A stretch of DNA of 39,957 nucleotides, from NCBI GenBank assembly GCA_001724855.1, contig MEED01000066.1, positions 1-39,957 of the forward strand, written 5' to 3'. The notes beneath the pieces are model-generated. The model searched no databases and was not told the DNA's origin. It saw only the letters and a list, made by a program, of their open reading frames with translations. The translations under genes were made by a program, and so were the position numbers. Below are positions 8,118 through 15,925 of the stretch, piece by piece. Every line of letters begins with the position of its first letter. Positions within the stretch are counted from its first letter, which is position 1. The stretch is from Lautropia sp. SCN 69-89 (lineage in GTDB: Bacteria; Pseudomonadota; Gammaproteobacteria; Burkholderiales; Burkholderiaceae_E).

Positions 8118-8678
8118 ATGAAGCGCCAGGCAGCGACGTACGCAGCCGCCCTTGCTCTCGCCGCGTTGGCCGGTTGTGCGCAGGCACCGGCCACCGTGGC
8201 GCCCTCGGCCGCGGCGGCGCGCTCGGCCGCGGCGCCGCCGGTTGGCGCGCAGCCGTCCGCCAACACAGAGCCGCCGTCCGCGCGACCCGGGGCGTCGCCG
8301 GCGCAGGGCTTCGCCGCGTTCCCTTGCCTGAGCTACACGCTGCCGTGCGGCAAGGTGGCCACGCGCAAACCGGTGGCGAAGCCGCTCGAAGGCCCGCTCG
8401 CCGGCGACGCTGCGCGCGGCATGCGGATTGCGCACGCGCGCGATAAGGGCAACTGCCTCGCCTGCCACGTGATGAAGGGAGGTACGCAGCCGGGCAGCCG
8501 CGGGCCGGACCTGTCGCACTACGGCAGCACCGGGCGAAGCGACGCCGAAACCTTCGGCGCGGTCTACGACATGCGCACGCGCATTCCGGACACGCTGATG
8601 CCCCCATTCGGCACCCATGGAATCCTCGACGACCAGGAGCTCCGCGACGTGGTCGCCTACCTGCAGGCTTCGCGATGA
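8118..8678 (+). CDS. soxX: SoxX, sulfur-oxidation c-type cytochrome subunit
   Basis: The product (186 aa) is the small mono-haem subunit of the SoxXA complex, which joins thiosulfate to the SoxY carrier cysteine and takes up the electrons. The haem site is C113-L-A-C116-H117 in GNCLACHVMKGG. It is followed by the SoxX hallmarks GSRGPDLSHYG, VYDMRTRIPDTLMPPFG (M161 the likely axial Met) and GILDDQELRDVVAYLQ. The N-terminus carries a lipobox (ALAGC, Cys20) and then an Ala/Pro-rich linker to about residue 65, so this SoxX may be lipid-anchored rather than freely soluble. Its stop overlaps the soxA start (ATGA), as expected for a stoichiometric complex. Confidence 0.95.
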   Translation: MKRQAATYAAALALAALAGCAQAPATVAPSAAAARSAAAPPVGAQPSANTEPPSARPGASPAQGFAAFPCLSYTLPCGKVATRKPVAKPLEGPLAGDAARGMRIAHARDKGNCLACHVMKGGTQPGSRGPDLSHYGSTGRSDAETFGAVYDMRTRIPDTLMPPFGTHGILDDQELRDVVAYLQASR

Positions 8679-9592
8679 ATCGAATCCATCTCGCTCGCGT
8701 CGCGGGCTGCGTCGCGCTGGCAGCCGGCGTCGCGGCCGGCACGGCCCTGGCGGCCGGCGAACCGTACCGCGAGACCTATCCGCGCGCGCAGATCGACCCG
8801 GCGCGCGGCGTCGAGGGCGACGTCGGCTTCAGCGACACGATCCAGTACTGGAGAACCGAGCAGGCGCTGCAGCGTCACGCCGGCTGGGTCGGCGATCCGC
8901 AGCAGCAGTGGAAGCTCAACTGGAAGTTCATGGACCTCGACCGCATCGACCTGCATCCGGGACACTTCGCCGTCGAGACCGGCGAGGCGCGTGCCGCTGC
9001 GCTGGCCAAGCGCGACCGGCGTTTCCTCAGCTGCCTCGGTGAGGGTCGCGAGAATCTCGCCGGCCTGGCGGCCCACTACCCGAAGTACGACGCGGCGCTG
9101 GGCCGGGTGGTGACGGTCGAGGACCGCATCGAGAGCTGCGCCGCCGCCGCGCCGGGCGAGAAGGTGCCGCAGGGCTCGGTGGCCAACAACGAGATCTCGG
9201 TCTGGTTCAAGTCGCTGTCGGCGGGCAAGCCGATCCGCGTCGACATCGGCGACCCGCGGCTGCTGGCGGCATACCGGCGCGGCGAGGACCTCTTCTACGC
9301 GAAGACCGGCCAGCTCAACTTCGCCTGTGCATCGTGTCACGTGCCCGGCAGCATCATGGGCCACAAGCTGCGCGGCGAGACGCCGACCACGCCCTTCGCG
9401 GATGCCGCGCACTACCCGACCTACCGCACGCCGGTGAGCATGCTCGAGTCGATCCAGCAGCGCTTCGCGCGCTGCCACGGACAGATGCGCACGCAGGCAC
9501 TCGCCCCGGGCGATCCGGCCTACGTCGACCTCGAGGTGTTCATGACCGTGCTTTCCAACGGGTATCCGGTATCGGTGCCCTCGGCTCGCTGA
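8675..9592 (+). CDS. soxA: SoxA, mono-haem thiosulfate-ligating cytochrome subunit
   Basis: A 305-aa periplasmic protein with a signal peptide ending near ALAAG (residue 28). SoxA is the catalytic subunit of SoxXA. The C-terminal domain has the haem motif C218-A-S-C221-H222 and the active-site cysteine at 267 in QQRFARCHGQMR, the residue that carries persulfide in this family. The N-terminal domain has no CxxCH. Instead Cys120 (FLSC) and Cys155 (IESC) remain, as in the mono-haem SoxA type in which the first haem is replaced by a disulfide. It overlaps soxX by four bases and is followed 32 bp later by soxY. Confidence 0.96.
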   Translation: MNRIHLARVAGCVALAAGVAAGTALAAGEPYRETYPRAQIDPARGVEGDVGFSDTIQYWRTEQALQRHAGWVGDPQQQWKLNWKFMDLDRIDLHPGHFAVETGEARAAALAKRDRRFLSCLGEGRENLAGLAAHYPKYDAALGRVVTVEDRIESCAAAAPGEKVPQGSVANNEISVWFKSLSAGKPIRVDIGDPRLLAAYRRGEDLFYAKTGQLNFACASCHVPGSIMGHKLRGETPTTPFADAAHYPTYRTPVSMLESIQQRFARCHGQMRTQALAPGDPAYVDLEVFMTVLSNGYPVSVPSAR

Positions 9593-9624
9593 CGCGGGCC
9601 AGTTTCAAGAAGGAGTCGAATCGA

Positions 9625-10095
9625 GTGGATCAGCATCGCAGATCGATCTTGAAAGAGTGCGGGGCCGGCAGTGCGCTGGCGCTCGCTGCGGCTGCCGGCC
9701 TGCTGCCCTGGCGGGACGCGACAGCCGCGCCGCGCCATGCGGAAGGCTTTGCCGCGAAGTCGCCCGGCGCCGCGCTCGCCGCCATCGGCGCGGCCGACGC
9801 GGTCCAGAGCGCGGACATCGTGATCGCCACGCCCGAGATTGCCGAAAACGGCGTGCTGATCCCGATCGAGGTGACGACCACGATCCCCGGGGCCCAGTCG
9901 ATCTCGCTGCTGGTGGAGAAGAACCCGTTCCCGCTGCTTGCGCACTTCGACCTCTCCAACGGCGCGGAACCCTACATCAACACGCGTTTCAAGGCTGGCC
10001 AGACCTCGACGGTGAAGGCCGTGGTCAGGGCCGGCGGCAAGACCTGGTTCGCAACCCGCGAAGTGAAGGTCACGATCGGCGGCTGCGGCGGCTGA
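9625..10095 (+). CDS. soxY: SoxY, sulfur-carrier protein
   Basis: SoxY carries sulfur intermediates covalently on the cysteine of its C-terminal swinging arm. The sequence ends in GGCGG, the defining motif. I set the start at GTG 9625 because AAGGAG lies at 9609-9614 and the protein then opens with an RRSILK twin-arginine motif and a hydrophobic segment. SoxY is normally exported folded through Tat, often with SoxZ. The predicted 156-aa precursor has the usual length, and the core IVIATPEIAENGVLIPIEV is typical. The frame is open upstream inside soxA, but that portion lacks a ribosome site and the Tat motif would then not be N-terminal. Confidence 0.95.
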   Translation: MDQHRRSILKECGAGSALALAAAAGLLPWRDATAAPRHAEGFAAKSPGAALAAIGAADAVQSADIVIATPEIAENGVLIPIEVTTTIPGAQSISLLVEKNPFPLLAHFDLSNGAEPYINTRFKAGQTSTVKAVVRAGGKTWFATREVKVTIGGCGG

Positions 10096-10122
10096 TCGAT
10101 CAATGGCAGCGAGGAGCAGCAC

Positions 10123-10437
10123 ATGGCATCGAGCATGAAGATCCGCGCGCGGATCGTCGACGGATCGGCCCACGTCGCGGTGCTGATCATGCACCCGATG
10201 GAGACGGGGCAGCGCAAGGATCCGGCTACCGGCAAGACCTTTCCGGCGCATTTCATCCAGACCGTCACCGCAACGATCAACGGCCGGCCGGTCGTGGACG
10301 CCCAATGGGGGCCGGCCATCTCGCGGAACCCGTTGCTCGGGTTCCGGGTACGCGGCGCGAAGGCCGGCGACCGCCTGGTCGTCGAATGGGAGGACAACAA
10401 GGGCGAGCGCGATCGCGCCGAAGCGACCATCGGATGA
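10123..10437 (+). CDS. soxZ: SoxZ, SoxY partner protein
   Basis: A 104-aa protein with no signal peptide of its own, as expected since it is carried out with SoxY. The sequence shows the SoxZ pattern: KIRARIVDG, VLIMHPMETGQRKD, FIQTVTATINGRPV and GPAISRNPLLGFRV. SoxZ forms the immunoglobulin-like half of the SoxYZ heterodimer that presents sulfur to SoxXA, SoxB and, where present, SoxCD. It follows soxY by 27 bp with a GAGGAG ribosome site and ends overlapping or just before the next cytochrome gene. Confidence 0.96.
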   Translation: MASSMKIRARIVDGSAHVAVLIMHPMETGQRKDPATGKTFPAHFIQTVTATINGRPVVDAQWGPAISRNPLLGFRVRGAKAGDRLVVEWEDNKGERDRAEATIG

Positions 10438-10454
10438 ACAAGGGGAGCAGCCTC

Positions 10455-10940
10455 GTGAGACACTCGATCCGATCCCTCGTGCTGATCGCCTTCGGCGCGC
10501 TGCTCGCGGTCACGCTCGCCCCGGTGGCCGGCCCGGCGCAGTCGTCGTTGCCGCCACCGGGGGCCGACGGCCGTTCGGCGCTGGTGCTCAGCGATGCCGA
10601 GCGGCACCTGGTCCTCGAGGAGATGCGCAACTTCCTCGCGGTGCTGCAGACGATCAGTGAAGCGCTGCCCGGCGAGGACATGAAGTCGGTGGCCGCCGCG
10701 GCACGGAAGATGGGCAGCGGTGCCGCCAACGAAATTCCGCCCGAGACGGTGGCAAAGCTGCCCGACACGTTCAAGCAACTGGCGGGCGCGGTCCACACGA
10801 GCTTCGACACCATCGCGCTCGATGCCGAGTCGCTGGGCGATCCGAAGCACACGATGGGGCAAGTCGGCGAGATGCTCGGCAAGTGCAACGCCTGCCACGG
10901 CATCTACCAGATCGCGGTGCAGGGCCCCGCCGCGAAGTAG
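10455..10940 (+). CDS. Small periplasmic c-type cytochrome at the end of the sox run
   Basis: A 161-aa secreted mono-haem protein, with signal segment RSLVLIAFGALLAVTLAPVAG and haem motif C144-N-A-C147-H148 near the C-terminus in an otherwise helical sequence. That is the cytochrome c'/c-556-like plan, similar in design to the cytochrome encoded at 5961-6593. I favour GTG 10455 because AGGGGAG sits at 10441-10447. An in-frame ATG at 10434 overlaps the soxZ stop as ATGA and would add seven residues. It is the last gene of the plus-strand run, 2 bp from the end of the opposing EAL gene. It may accept electrons from SoxXA; that is inferred. Confidence 0.8.
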   Translation: MRHSIRSLVLIAFGALLAVTLAPVAGPAQSSLPPPGADGRSALVLSDAERHLVLEEMRNFLAVLQTISEALPGEDMKSVAAAARKMGSGAANEIPPETVAKLPDTFKQLAGAVHTSFDTIALDAESLGDPKHTMGQVGEMLGKCNACHGIYQIAVQGPAAK

Positions 10941-10942
10941 AT

Positions 10943-12289
10943 TCAGGCCAACTGTCGTTGCGCTGCGGGCCCGCGGCGCTCGTTTGCCTCGTCGCGGCGC
11001 GCCAGGCACCAGAGTGCGAGTTCGTCGGCGCGCAGCGCGGCCGACACGTGCCAGCCCTGCGCCAGGTCGCAGCCGAGCTCGCGTAGCGTATCGGCCGAGG
11101 CGCCGTCCTCGACGCCTTCGGCGACCGCATCCATGCCGAACGCATGCGCAAGCTCGACCAGCGACCGGACGACCCGCAGGCTGGCCGCATCGGACTGGAC
11201 GTTCTGTACGAACGAGCGGTCGATCTTCAGTTCGTTGAACGAGAACTGGCGCAGGTACGCATAGGGCGAGTAGCCGGTGCCGAAGTCGTCGATCGACAGT
11301 CGGCAGCCGAGGCGATGGAGCTGCTTCATCGCTTCACCAGCCACCCGCTGGTTGCGGATCAGCGCGCTCTCGGTCAGTTCGAGCGTGAGCCGGCTCGCCG
11401 GTACGGACCAGGTCTCCAGCGCCTGCGACACCATCATCGGCAGGGTGGGTTCCGACAGCGTCGCGGCCGACAGGTTGACAGCGACCGAGAGGTCCAGGCC
11501 ACGCGTCGCCCACTCGGACACCCGGCGCAACGCGGTGTTCAGCGTGAACCGCGTCAGCTGCAGGATCAGCTCGCGTTGTTCGCACAGCGCCACGATCGCC
11601 TCGGGATTCGCGGCGCCTCCGTCCTCACGACGCCAGCGGATCAGCGCTTCGGCCGAGCGGCATTCGCCAATGCGCAGGTCCAGCTGCGGCTGGAAATGAA
11701 CCTCGAGTTCGTTGGCGTCGAGGGCGCGCATCAGGTCGCCCTCGGCCTTCTTTCGCGCGGCCAGGTTGTCCCGACTGGTGCGCACGCGGCGCACCACGAC
11801 CCGCTGGGCTGCGTGTCTGTGGCACGTAGCGCTCGCGTCGGTGGCCACCGAGAGGATCGACAAGGCGTCGATCCCGCCAGTGGCGGCCGTCCAGGCGACT
11901 CCGAGCGACGGCTGGAGCTGGATCGCGGACGGTGCGTCCTGCGACGCTGGCATCGCGATCGGCTGGCGCAGATGGTCGAGCAGTGTGCGGCCGGCGAGTT
12001 CGGCCAGCGACTCGCTGGGGAGATCGGGAAGCAGCACCCAGAGCTCCTCCCGCGACGCGAATGCGTAACGATCGGTGTCGCGCAGGATGGCGTCGACCCG
12101 GCGTCCGACCTCGACGAGCACGGTTCGTACGGTGCGACCGCGACCGACCGCCAGTAGCCGCTCCAAGGGGCTCAGCGCGATCGCGAGCAGTGCGATTCGC
12201 GAGCCATCGGCGCGCGCCAGCCGCTCGCCAAGGAGCCGCAACAGTTCCGCAGGCGGCACGCGCGAGGAGGGACTCTCAGGCGGGAGCAA
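10943..12289 (-). CDS. EAL-domain c-di-GMP phosphodiesterase with degenerate GGDEF region
   Basis: A 448-aa cytoplasmic protein with no membrane helix. Residues 1-170 resemble a GGDEF fold but have no GG[DE]EF motif, so cyclase activity is not expected. Residues 185-430 are an EAL domain with the catalytic set in place: E214 in EALIRW, N272 in VNLSA, E304/E307 in ELTES, D334-D335 in DDFGTGYS, K355 in KIDRSF, E391 in AEGVE and Q411. It is therefore probably an active c-di-GMP hydrolase. Its start lies 14 bp inside the end of the HD-GYP gene, so the two are translated as a pair. No REC or PAS sensor is visible, so the input is unclear. Confidence 0.9.
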   Translation of the reverse strand: MLPPESPSSRVPPAELLRLLGERLARADGSRIALLAIALSPLERLLAVGRGRTVRTVLVEVGRRVDAILRDTDRYAFASREELWVLLPDLPSESLAELAGRTLLDHLRQPIAMPASQDAPSAIQLQPSLGVAWTAATGGIDALSILSVATDASATCHRHAAQRVVVRRVRTSRDNLAARKKAEGDLMRALDANELEVHFQPQLDLRIGECRSAEALIRWRREDGGAANPEAIVALCEQRELILQLTRFTLNTALRRVSEWATRGLDLSVAVNLSAATLSEPTLPMMVSQALETWSVPASRLTLELTESALIRNQRVAGEAMKQLHRLGCRLSIDDFGTGYSPYAYLRQFSFNELKIDRSFVQNVQSDAASLRVVRSLVELAHAFGMDAVAEGVEDGASADTLRELGCDLAQGWHVSAALRADELALWCLARRDEANERRGPAAQRQLA

Positions 12290-13733
12290 GAATGCCGCCC
12301 TCGGAGGAAGCGTCTTCGTCGGCGTAGTAATCGTGCAGTCGCAGCCCGTAGGCCCCCGCCGGGAGGCCGCGCGCGATGCGTATCGCGTGGCGGGTGCCGT
12401 CTTCGGGGCCGTTCAGCAGATCGCGCTCGAAGGGCTTGTCAAGCGGTTTGTGATCGGCGCGGGCCAGCACCAGCACGCGTGGCTCGAGGCGGCGCACGAG
12501 GTTGTGTGCAAGCACGATCGCCGCCTCGCCGTTGGACAGCTCGACGAGGCTGCCAACCGGAAACACGCCGATGGCCTGGACGAACTGCTCGACCAGTGGC
12601 GCGTGGAACGAGGTGCCGCCCCACTGGTAGATCTGCATCAGAGCTTCCTGTGGCGAGATCGCCTTCGCATACGGCCGATCCGAGGTCATGGCAGCGAAGC
12701 AGTCGGCGATTGCGGCCATGCGTCCAAAGACGCTGATCTCGTTGGCCTCGAGCCGTTGCGGATAGCCGGAGCCGTCGAGCCGCTCGTGGTGTTGCAGGAT
12801 GCCTTGTTCGACCATGGGGTCGAGTACCATGCTCTTGCGAAGCGCTTCGATGCCGAACTGCACGTGACGCTTCAGGGCGGCATACTCGGACGACGTCAGT
12901 ACGCCCGGCTTCTCCAGAAGCGCGCCTGGCACGAGCATCTTGCCGACGTCGGCCAGCATGCCGATCTGCCCGAGCCGCCCCAGGTCCTCGCGCGGGAAGC
13001 CGATGTGGCGACCGAGCGCGATCAGGTGCACTGCGACCTTCATGCTGTGAAGATAGGTGCCCCTGTCCCGGTTGCGCAGACGCGCCACCCACAGCATCGC
13101 GTCGGGCGTCTCGATCATGCTGTCGACGAGGCCTTCGGCGACCTCGTCGAGGTTGCGCAACTCGGTGTACGCCTGCTTGTGCAAGTCGTCCATCAGCGCG
13201 CGCAACGTCTCGGCGCCACGCGACCATGATTGACTGGCGCGCGGCAGCTCGGCTTCGATCGCAACCGGTGCGGCGTAGGGACTGAGCGTCGTGCCTGCCG
13301 GCAACCCGAGTGCGGCGCAGCTTGCCGGCGACTGCGCCCTCACGCCGTCATGGGCTACGCCCCTTCGGCTGTCGCGGGATCGCATCCGGTCGAACGGCTT
13401 GCCGGGTGCGGCAGGGTTCCTGTCGCGCGCCTCGATCGCGTGGGCGGGCGCAGGCAGGGCGCGCGCGGCAGTCGGCTTGCCGGCATGGCGTGCGAGCGCG
13501 CTGCGCAGGGCGTCGGCGGTCGCGCCCGTCGAGCGCTCGAGGTCGACGTGCACGAAGCGGCAGTATTGGCGAAGCGTTCTCAGTTCCGCCTCGTCCCGGA
13601 TGTTCAGGCCCTCGAGCAGGAATGGCGTATCGAGCCAGGGACGGTCGAGTTCGGCCACGAACAGGCCGTAGTCGAGATCGTCGACCGAAAGTCGGATCCT
13701 GGCGGGTGAGGGCGGCGAAGGCGCGGCGAGCAT
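12276..13733 (-). CDS. HD-GYP-domain protein with DUF3391-like N-terminus, HD motif altered
   Basis: A 485-aa protein. Residues 10-80 resemble the DUF3391 module found before HD-GYP domains, a low-complexity linker spans about 85-165, and the HD-GYP domain covers about 180-400. HD-GYP enzymes hydrolyse c-di-GMP with a bimetal centre. H229 (YLHSMKVA), H290 and the HHERLDGSGYP signature (315-325) are intact, but the expected H-D pair is A261-D262 in MLADVGKM, so one metal-ligand histidine is missing. Activity may be lost or altered. The C-terminal tail of about 85 residues is an extra module of unknown role. It overlaps the EAL gene by 14 bp, pointing to a joint c-di-GMP function. Confidence 0.88.
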   Translation of the reverse strand: MLAAPSPPSPARIRLSVDDLDYGLFVAELDRPWLDTPFLLEGLNIRDEAELRTLRQYCRFVHVDLERSTGATADALRSALARHAGKPTAARALPAPAHAIEARDRNPAAPGKPFDRMRSRDSRRGVAHDGVRAQSPASCAALGLPAGTTLSPYAAPVAIEAELPRASQSWSRGAETLRALMDDLHKQAYTELRNLDEVAEGLVDSMIETPDAMLWVARLRNRDRGTYLHSMKVAVHLIALGRHIGFPREDLGRLGQIGMLADVGKMLVPGALLEKPGVLTSSEYAALKRHVQFGIEALRKSMVLDPMVEQGILQHHERLDGSGYPQRLEANEISVFGRMAAIADCFAAMTSDRPYAKAISPQEALMQIYQWGGTSFHAPLVEQFVQAIGVFPVGSLVELSNGEAAIVLAHNLVRRLEPRVLVLARADHKPLDKPFERDLLNGPEDGTRHAIRIARGLPAGAYGLRLHDYYADEDASSEGGILAPA

Positions 13734-13901
13734 CGATGCGGGGCGGGCTGGCTTTCGGCCATGGTAGGCACGCCGATCCGGGGTGCCAAGAAATCGGACA
13801 CGCTTTCGACGGTGAACCGCAACGGATGCCGACGAGCGGCGGCGTCGGCGGCGCCGGCGGCGAGTCTCCGGCGTGCCGCTGCGTCCGGGATACGATGGTG
13901 G

Positions 13902-14870
13902 CTAGCGGTCCGTCGGAGCTGCATCTCCGACGGACCGCTGGCGCAGGCTGCGCCTGAGCAAGGGCGTGAGCAGCAGTGGCGCGAAGTACATCGGGATCTG
14001 CGCGATCCCCACGTAGAGCGAGAACGCCTCGCCCGCGGTGCCGGCGGTGACGACCAGCATCAGTCCCATGTTGCGATTGCCGCTCATCAGCGCGGCGCTG
14101 TAGGCGGCCGTCACGCCGGCGCGTCGGAACACCCCATACCCGGCCAGGTGCAGCGCAGCGGTGGCCAGACAGGCGATCAACAGCAGCTCCGCGATGAAAG
14201 CCGGATCGCGCAGCAGGCGATCGGTCACCCCGTCCATGACCGCGATCGCGAACACGAGCAGCAGCGCCACGTTCAGCCCGCCGAGCAGTTCGTCGTGCCG
14301 CGCCAGGCGCGCGGTGCCGAAGCTGCGCCGCAGCGCCCATGCCAGCGCGAACGGCGCCACGACCAGCAGCACGACGCGCACGAAGAACGCGACGAGGTCG
14401 ACCTGCACGCCGGCCTGCGGCAGCAGCAGTGCGACCAGCGCGGTCAGCGTGAGCGGCAGCAGCATCGTGGTCGCGACCGTGCCGATCACCGCGAGGATGC
14501 CATCCAGCCCGACGATCATTGCGAACACCGCCGCCGATCCGATCGGCGGCGCGGCGGCCTGCAGCACCAGCAACAGCCCGAGATCCGGCGCCAGGCCGAC
14601 GAGCGCGGCGACGAGCCATGCCAATAGCGGCGAGACGACCAGCTGCCATGCGCTGATCGCGGCCGGCAGCCCCGGCCGACGCGCCGCTTCGGCCAGCCGG
14701 CTCCAGTCGAGCCGCAGCAGCGCCGCGGTCAGCGTGCCGATCACCGCGGCAGTGAGCAGCGGTCGGAGCGCCGCCGCGAGCTCGGGCAGCGCGATGCCGG
14801 CGAACACGCCGGCCGGCAGCGCCCAGCGCGCCTGGCGGCCGAGCACGCGAAGCGCGTGCGCGGGGCTCAT
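13902..14870 (-). CDS. SBF/bile acid:sodium symporter-like membrane transporter
   Basis: A 322-aa polytopic protein with about nine or ten hydrophobic helices and very few charged residues between them. The central VLQAAAPPIGSAAVFAMIVGLD and the later YSAALMSGNRNMGLMLVV fit the BASS/SBF (bile acid:sodium symporter) superfamily, where Asn and Gly-rich broken helices bind sodium. The substrate is not predictable. The start ATG at 14870 gives MSPAHALRVLG. Upstream reading in the same frame is not convincing protein. The end of the gene is embedded in a perfect hairpin (13904-13939). It is oriented like the c-di-GMP pair but separated from it by 168 bp. Confidence 0.78.
   Translation of the reverse strand: MSPAHALRVLGRQARWALPAGVFAGIALPELAAALRPLLTAAVIGTLTAALLRLDWSRLAEAARRPGLPAAISAWQLVVSPLLAWLVAALVGLAPDLGLLLVLQAAAPPIGSAAVFAMIVGLDGILAVIGTVATTMLLPLTLTALVALLLPQAGVQVDLVAFFVRVVLLVVAPFALAWALRRSFGTARLARHDELLGGLNVALLLVFAIAVMDGVTDRLLRDPAFIAELLLIACLATAALHLAGYGVFRRAGVTAAYSAALMSGNRNMGLMLVVTAGTAGEAFSLYVGIAQIPMYFAPLLLTPLLRRSLRQRSVGDAAPTDR
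13904..13939. terminator. Perfect 15-bp hairpin at the 3' end of the SBF-type gene
   Basis: AGCGGTCCGTCGGAG at 13904-13918 is exactly complementary in reverse to 13925-13939, leaving a six-base loop. The stem overlaps the stop codon and last codons of the transporter gene. No T-run follows on either strand, so it is not a textbook intrinsic terminator. It could block 3' exonucleases, aid Rho-dependent ending, or shield the downstream HD-GYP/EAL pair from read-through. Confidence 0.55.
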
Positions 14871-15063
14871 GCGGCACCCGCCGGCGTGGGCGTTTCGTCG
14901 TTGTCGCTGCGCATCGCAGCGAACGATAACCGAGGAATCCCCGACGCCGCAGAGGTCGGGTTTTGCGAGTGGCCGTTGCAGCGGAGTAACCTGCCAGTGG
15001 AAGCCGCATCCCGGAGCGCCGGGTGGCGGCTGCAGTGTCGTTCGACGATACGAGGAGCGCATC

Positions 15064-15492
15064 ATGGCAGTCATCCAGCGCACGGCATCGGCAACCTGGC
15101 GAGGCGACCTGAAGGCCGGCGCCGGCCAGATCGACAGCACCAGCGGCGTCCTGGCGGGCACCCCGTACACCTTCATGACCCGCTTCGAGAACGCCAAAGG
15201 CACGAACCCGGAAGAGCTGATCGCGGCGGCCAACGCCGCCTGCTACAGCATGGCCCTCGCGCATCACCTGAGCCAGGAGGGCCACGTGCCCGAGTCGATC
15301 GTGACCGAGGCCACGCTGTCGCTCGACAACGGCGTGATCGCCCGCATGCACCTGCGAACCCGCGGCCGGGTGCCCGGGCTCGGCGAAGCCGACTTCAAGC
15401 GGATGGCCGAGGACGCCGAGAAACAGTGCAAGGTGTCGAACGCGCTGCGCGGCAGCGTGGCGATCACGCTGGACGCGGCGCTTGCGACCTGA
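15064..15492 (+). CDS. OsmC/Ohr-family peroxide-detoxifying protein
   Basis: A 142-aa cytoplasmic protein of the OsmC family, which reduces organic hydroperoxides with two cysteines. The two are visible: one in NAACYSMALAHHL (about residue 60) and one in EKQCKVSNAL (about residue 125), the spacing used in OsmC proteins. The N-terminal TASATWRGDLKAGAGQID and the TNPEELIAAANA segment are typical of the OsmC rather than Ohr branch. The ATG at 15064 has a GAGGAGC ribosome site. It is divergent from the SBF-type gene. Confidence 0.92.
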   Translation: MAVIQRTASATWRGDLKAGAGQIDSTSGVLAGTPYTFMTRFENAKGTNPEELIAAANAACYSMALAHHLSQEGHVPESIVTEATLSLDNGVIARMHLRTRGRVPGLGEADFKRMAEDAEKQCKVSNALRGSVAITLDAALAT

Positions 15493-15591
15493 CAGACCGC
15501 GCCGCGACCCGAAACCACTTTCGCGGATGCGTGTTATCCCGCGCGTCAAGCCGCGGCCCCTTAGACTCGCCGCTGGCAACCGGGAGACGAC

Positions 15592-15822
15592 ATGTCGGAC
15601 AAGTGGCTGAACAGCCTGATCACCAGCGGCCCGCAGGAGGGTTTCGAACTGGCCATCAAGCTTTCGCGGATGGGCGTGAAGTACACGCAGCCTTCGGGCG
15701 AGGTGCGCGACAAGCTGCGCCCCGAGTATGCCGAGAACGCCGACAGCCTCACCGCGGCATCGCAGGTGATCGCGATCAACTTCCAGACTGTCGCGGCGGC
15801 GAACAACTACTGGCGCAGCTGA
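15592..15822 (+). CDS. Small hypothetical protein, 76 aa
   Basis: I do not recognise this protein. It has an ATG start with a GGGAGA ribosome site, ordinary codon use for the region, and a balanced, soluble composition with no signal or membrane segment. It starts MSDKWLNSLITSGPQEGFEL, and its C-terminal half (SLTAASQVIAINFQTVAAANNYWRS) looks like one amphipathic helix. A -10-like TTAGACT lies 24 bp before the start. It stands between the OsmC-like gene and the NSS symporter without overlap to either. It is probably a real gene, given the clean start and codon bias, but no function can be assigned. Confidence 0.6.
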   Translation: MSDKWLNSLITSGPQEGFELAIKLSRMGVKYTQPSGEVRDKLRPEYAENADSLTAASQVIAINFQTVAAANNYWRS

Positions 15823-15925
15823 GCGCCGGCCGCGCGGGCTGCCGGAAATCGGCTCGCGCAGGCTCGACTCAACCCGGACGCACTCCTGGGGTAGAGTCCC
15901 GGTCTGCATCGCGGACTGGGCCTGC

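Noticed and set aside
13734-13860. GC-rich simple repeats such as GGCGGCGCCGGCGG near the HD-GYP start
   Set aside because: Short and in line with overall base composition; no repeat unit long enough to suggest function.
14987-15000. A further TAACC-N5 half-match upstream of the OsmC-like gene
   Set aside because: The second arm is GTGG, matching only half of GTTA, and no promoter with the same geometry is present, so it is probably chance.
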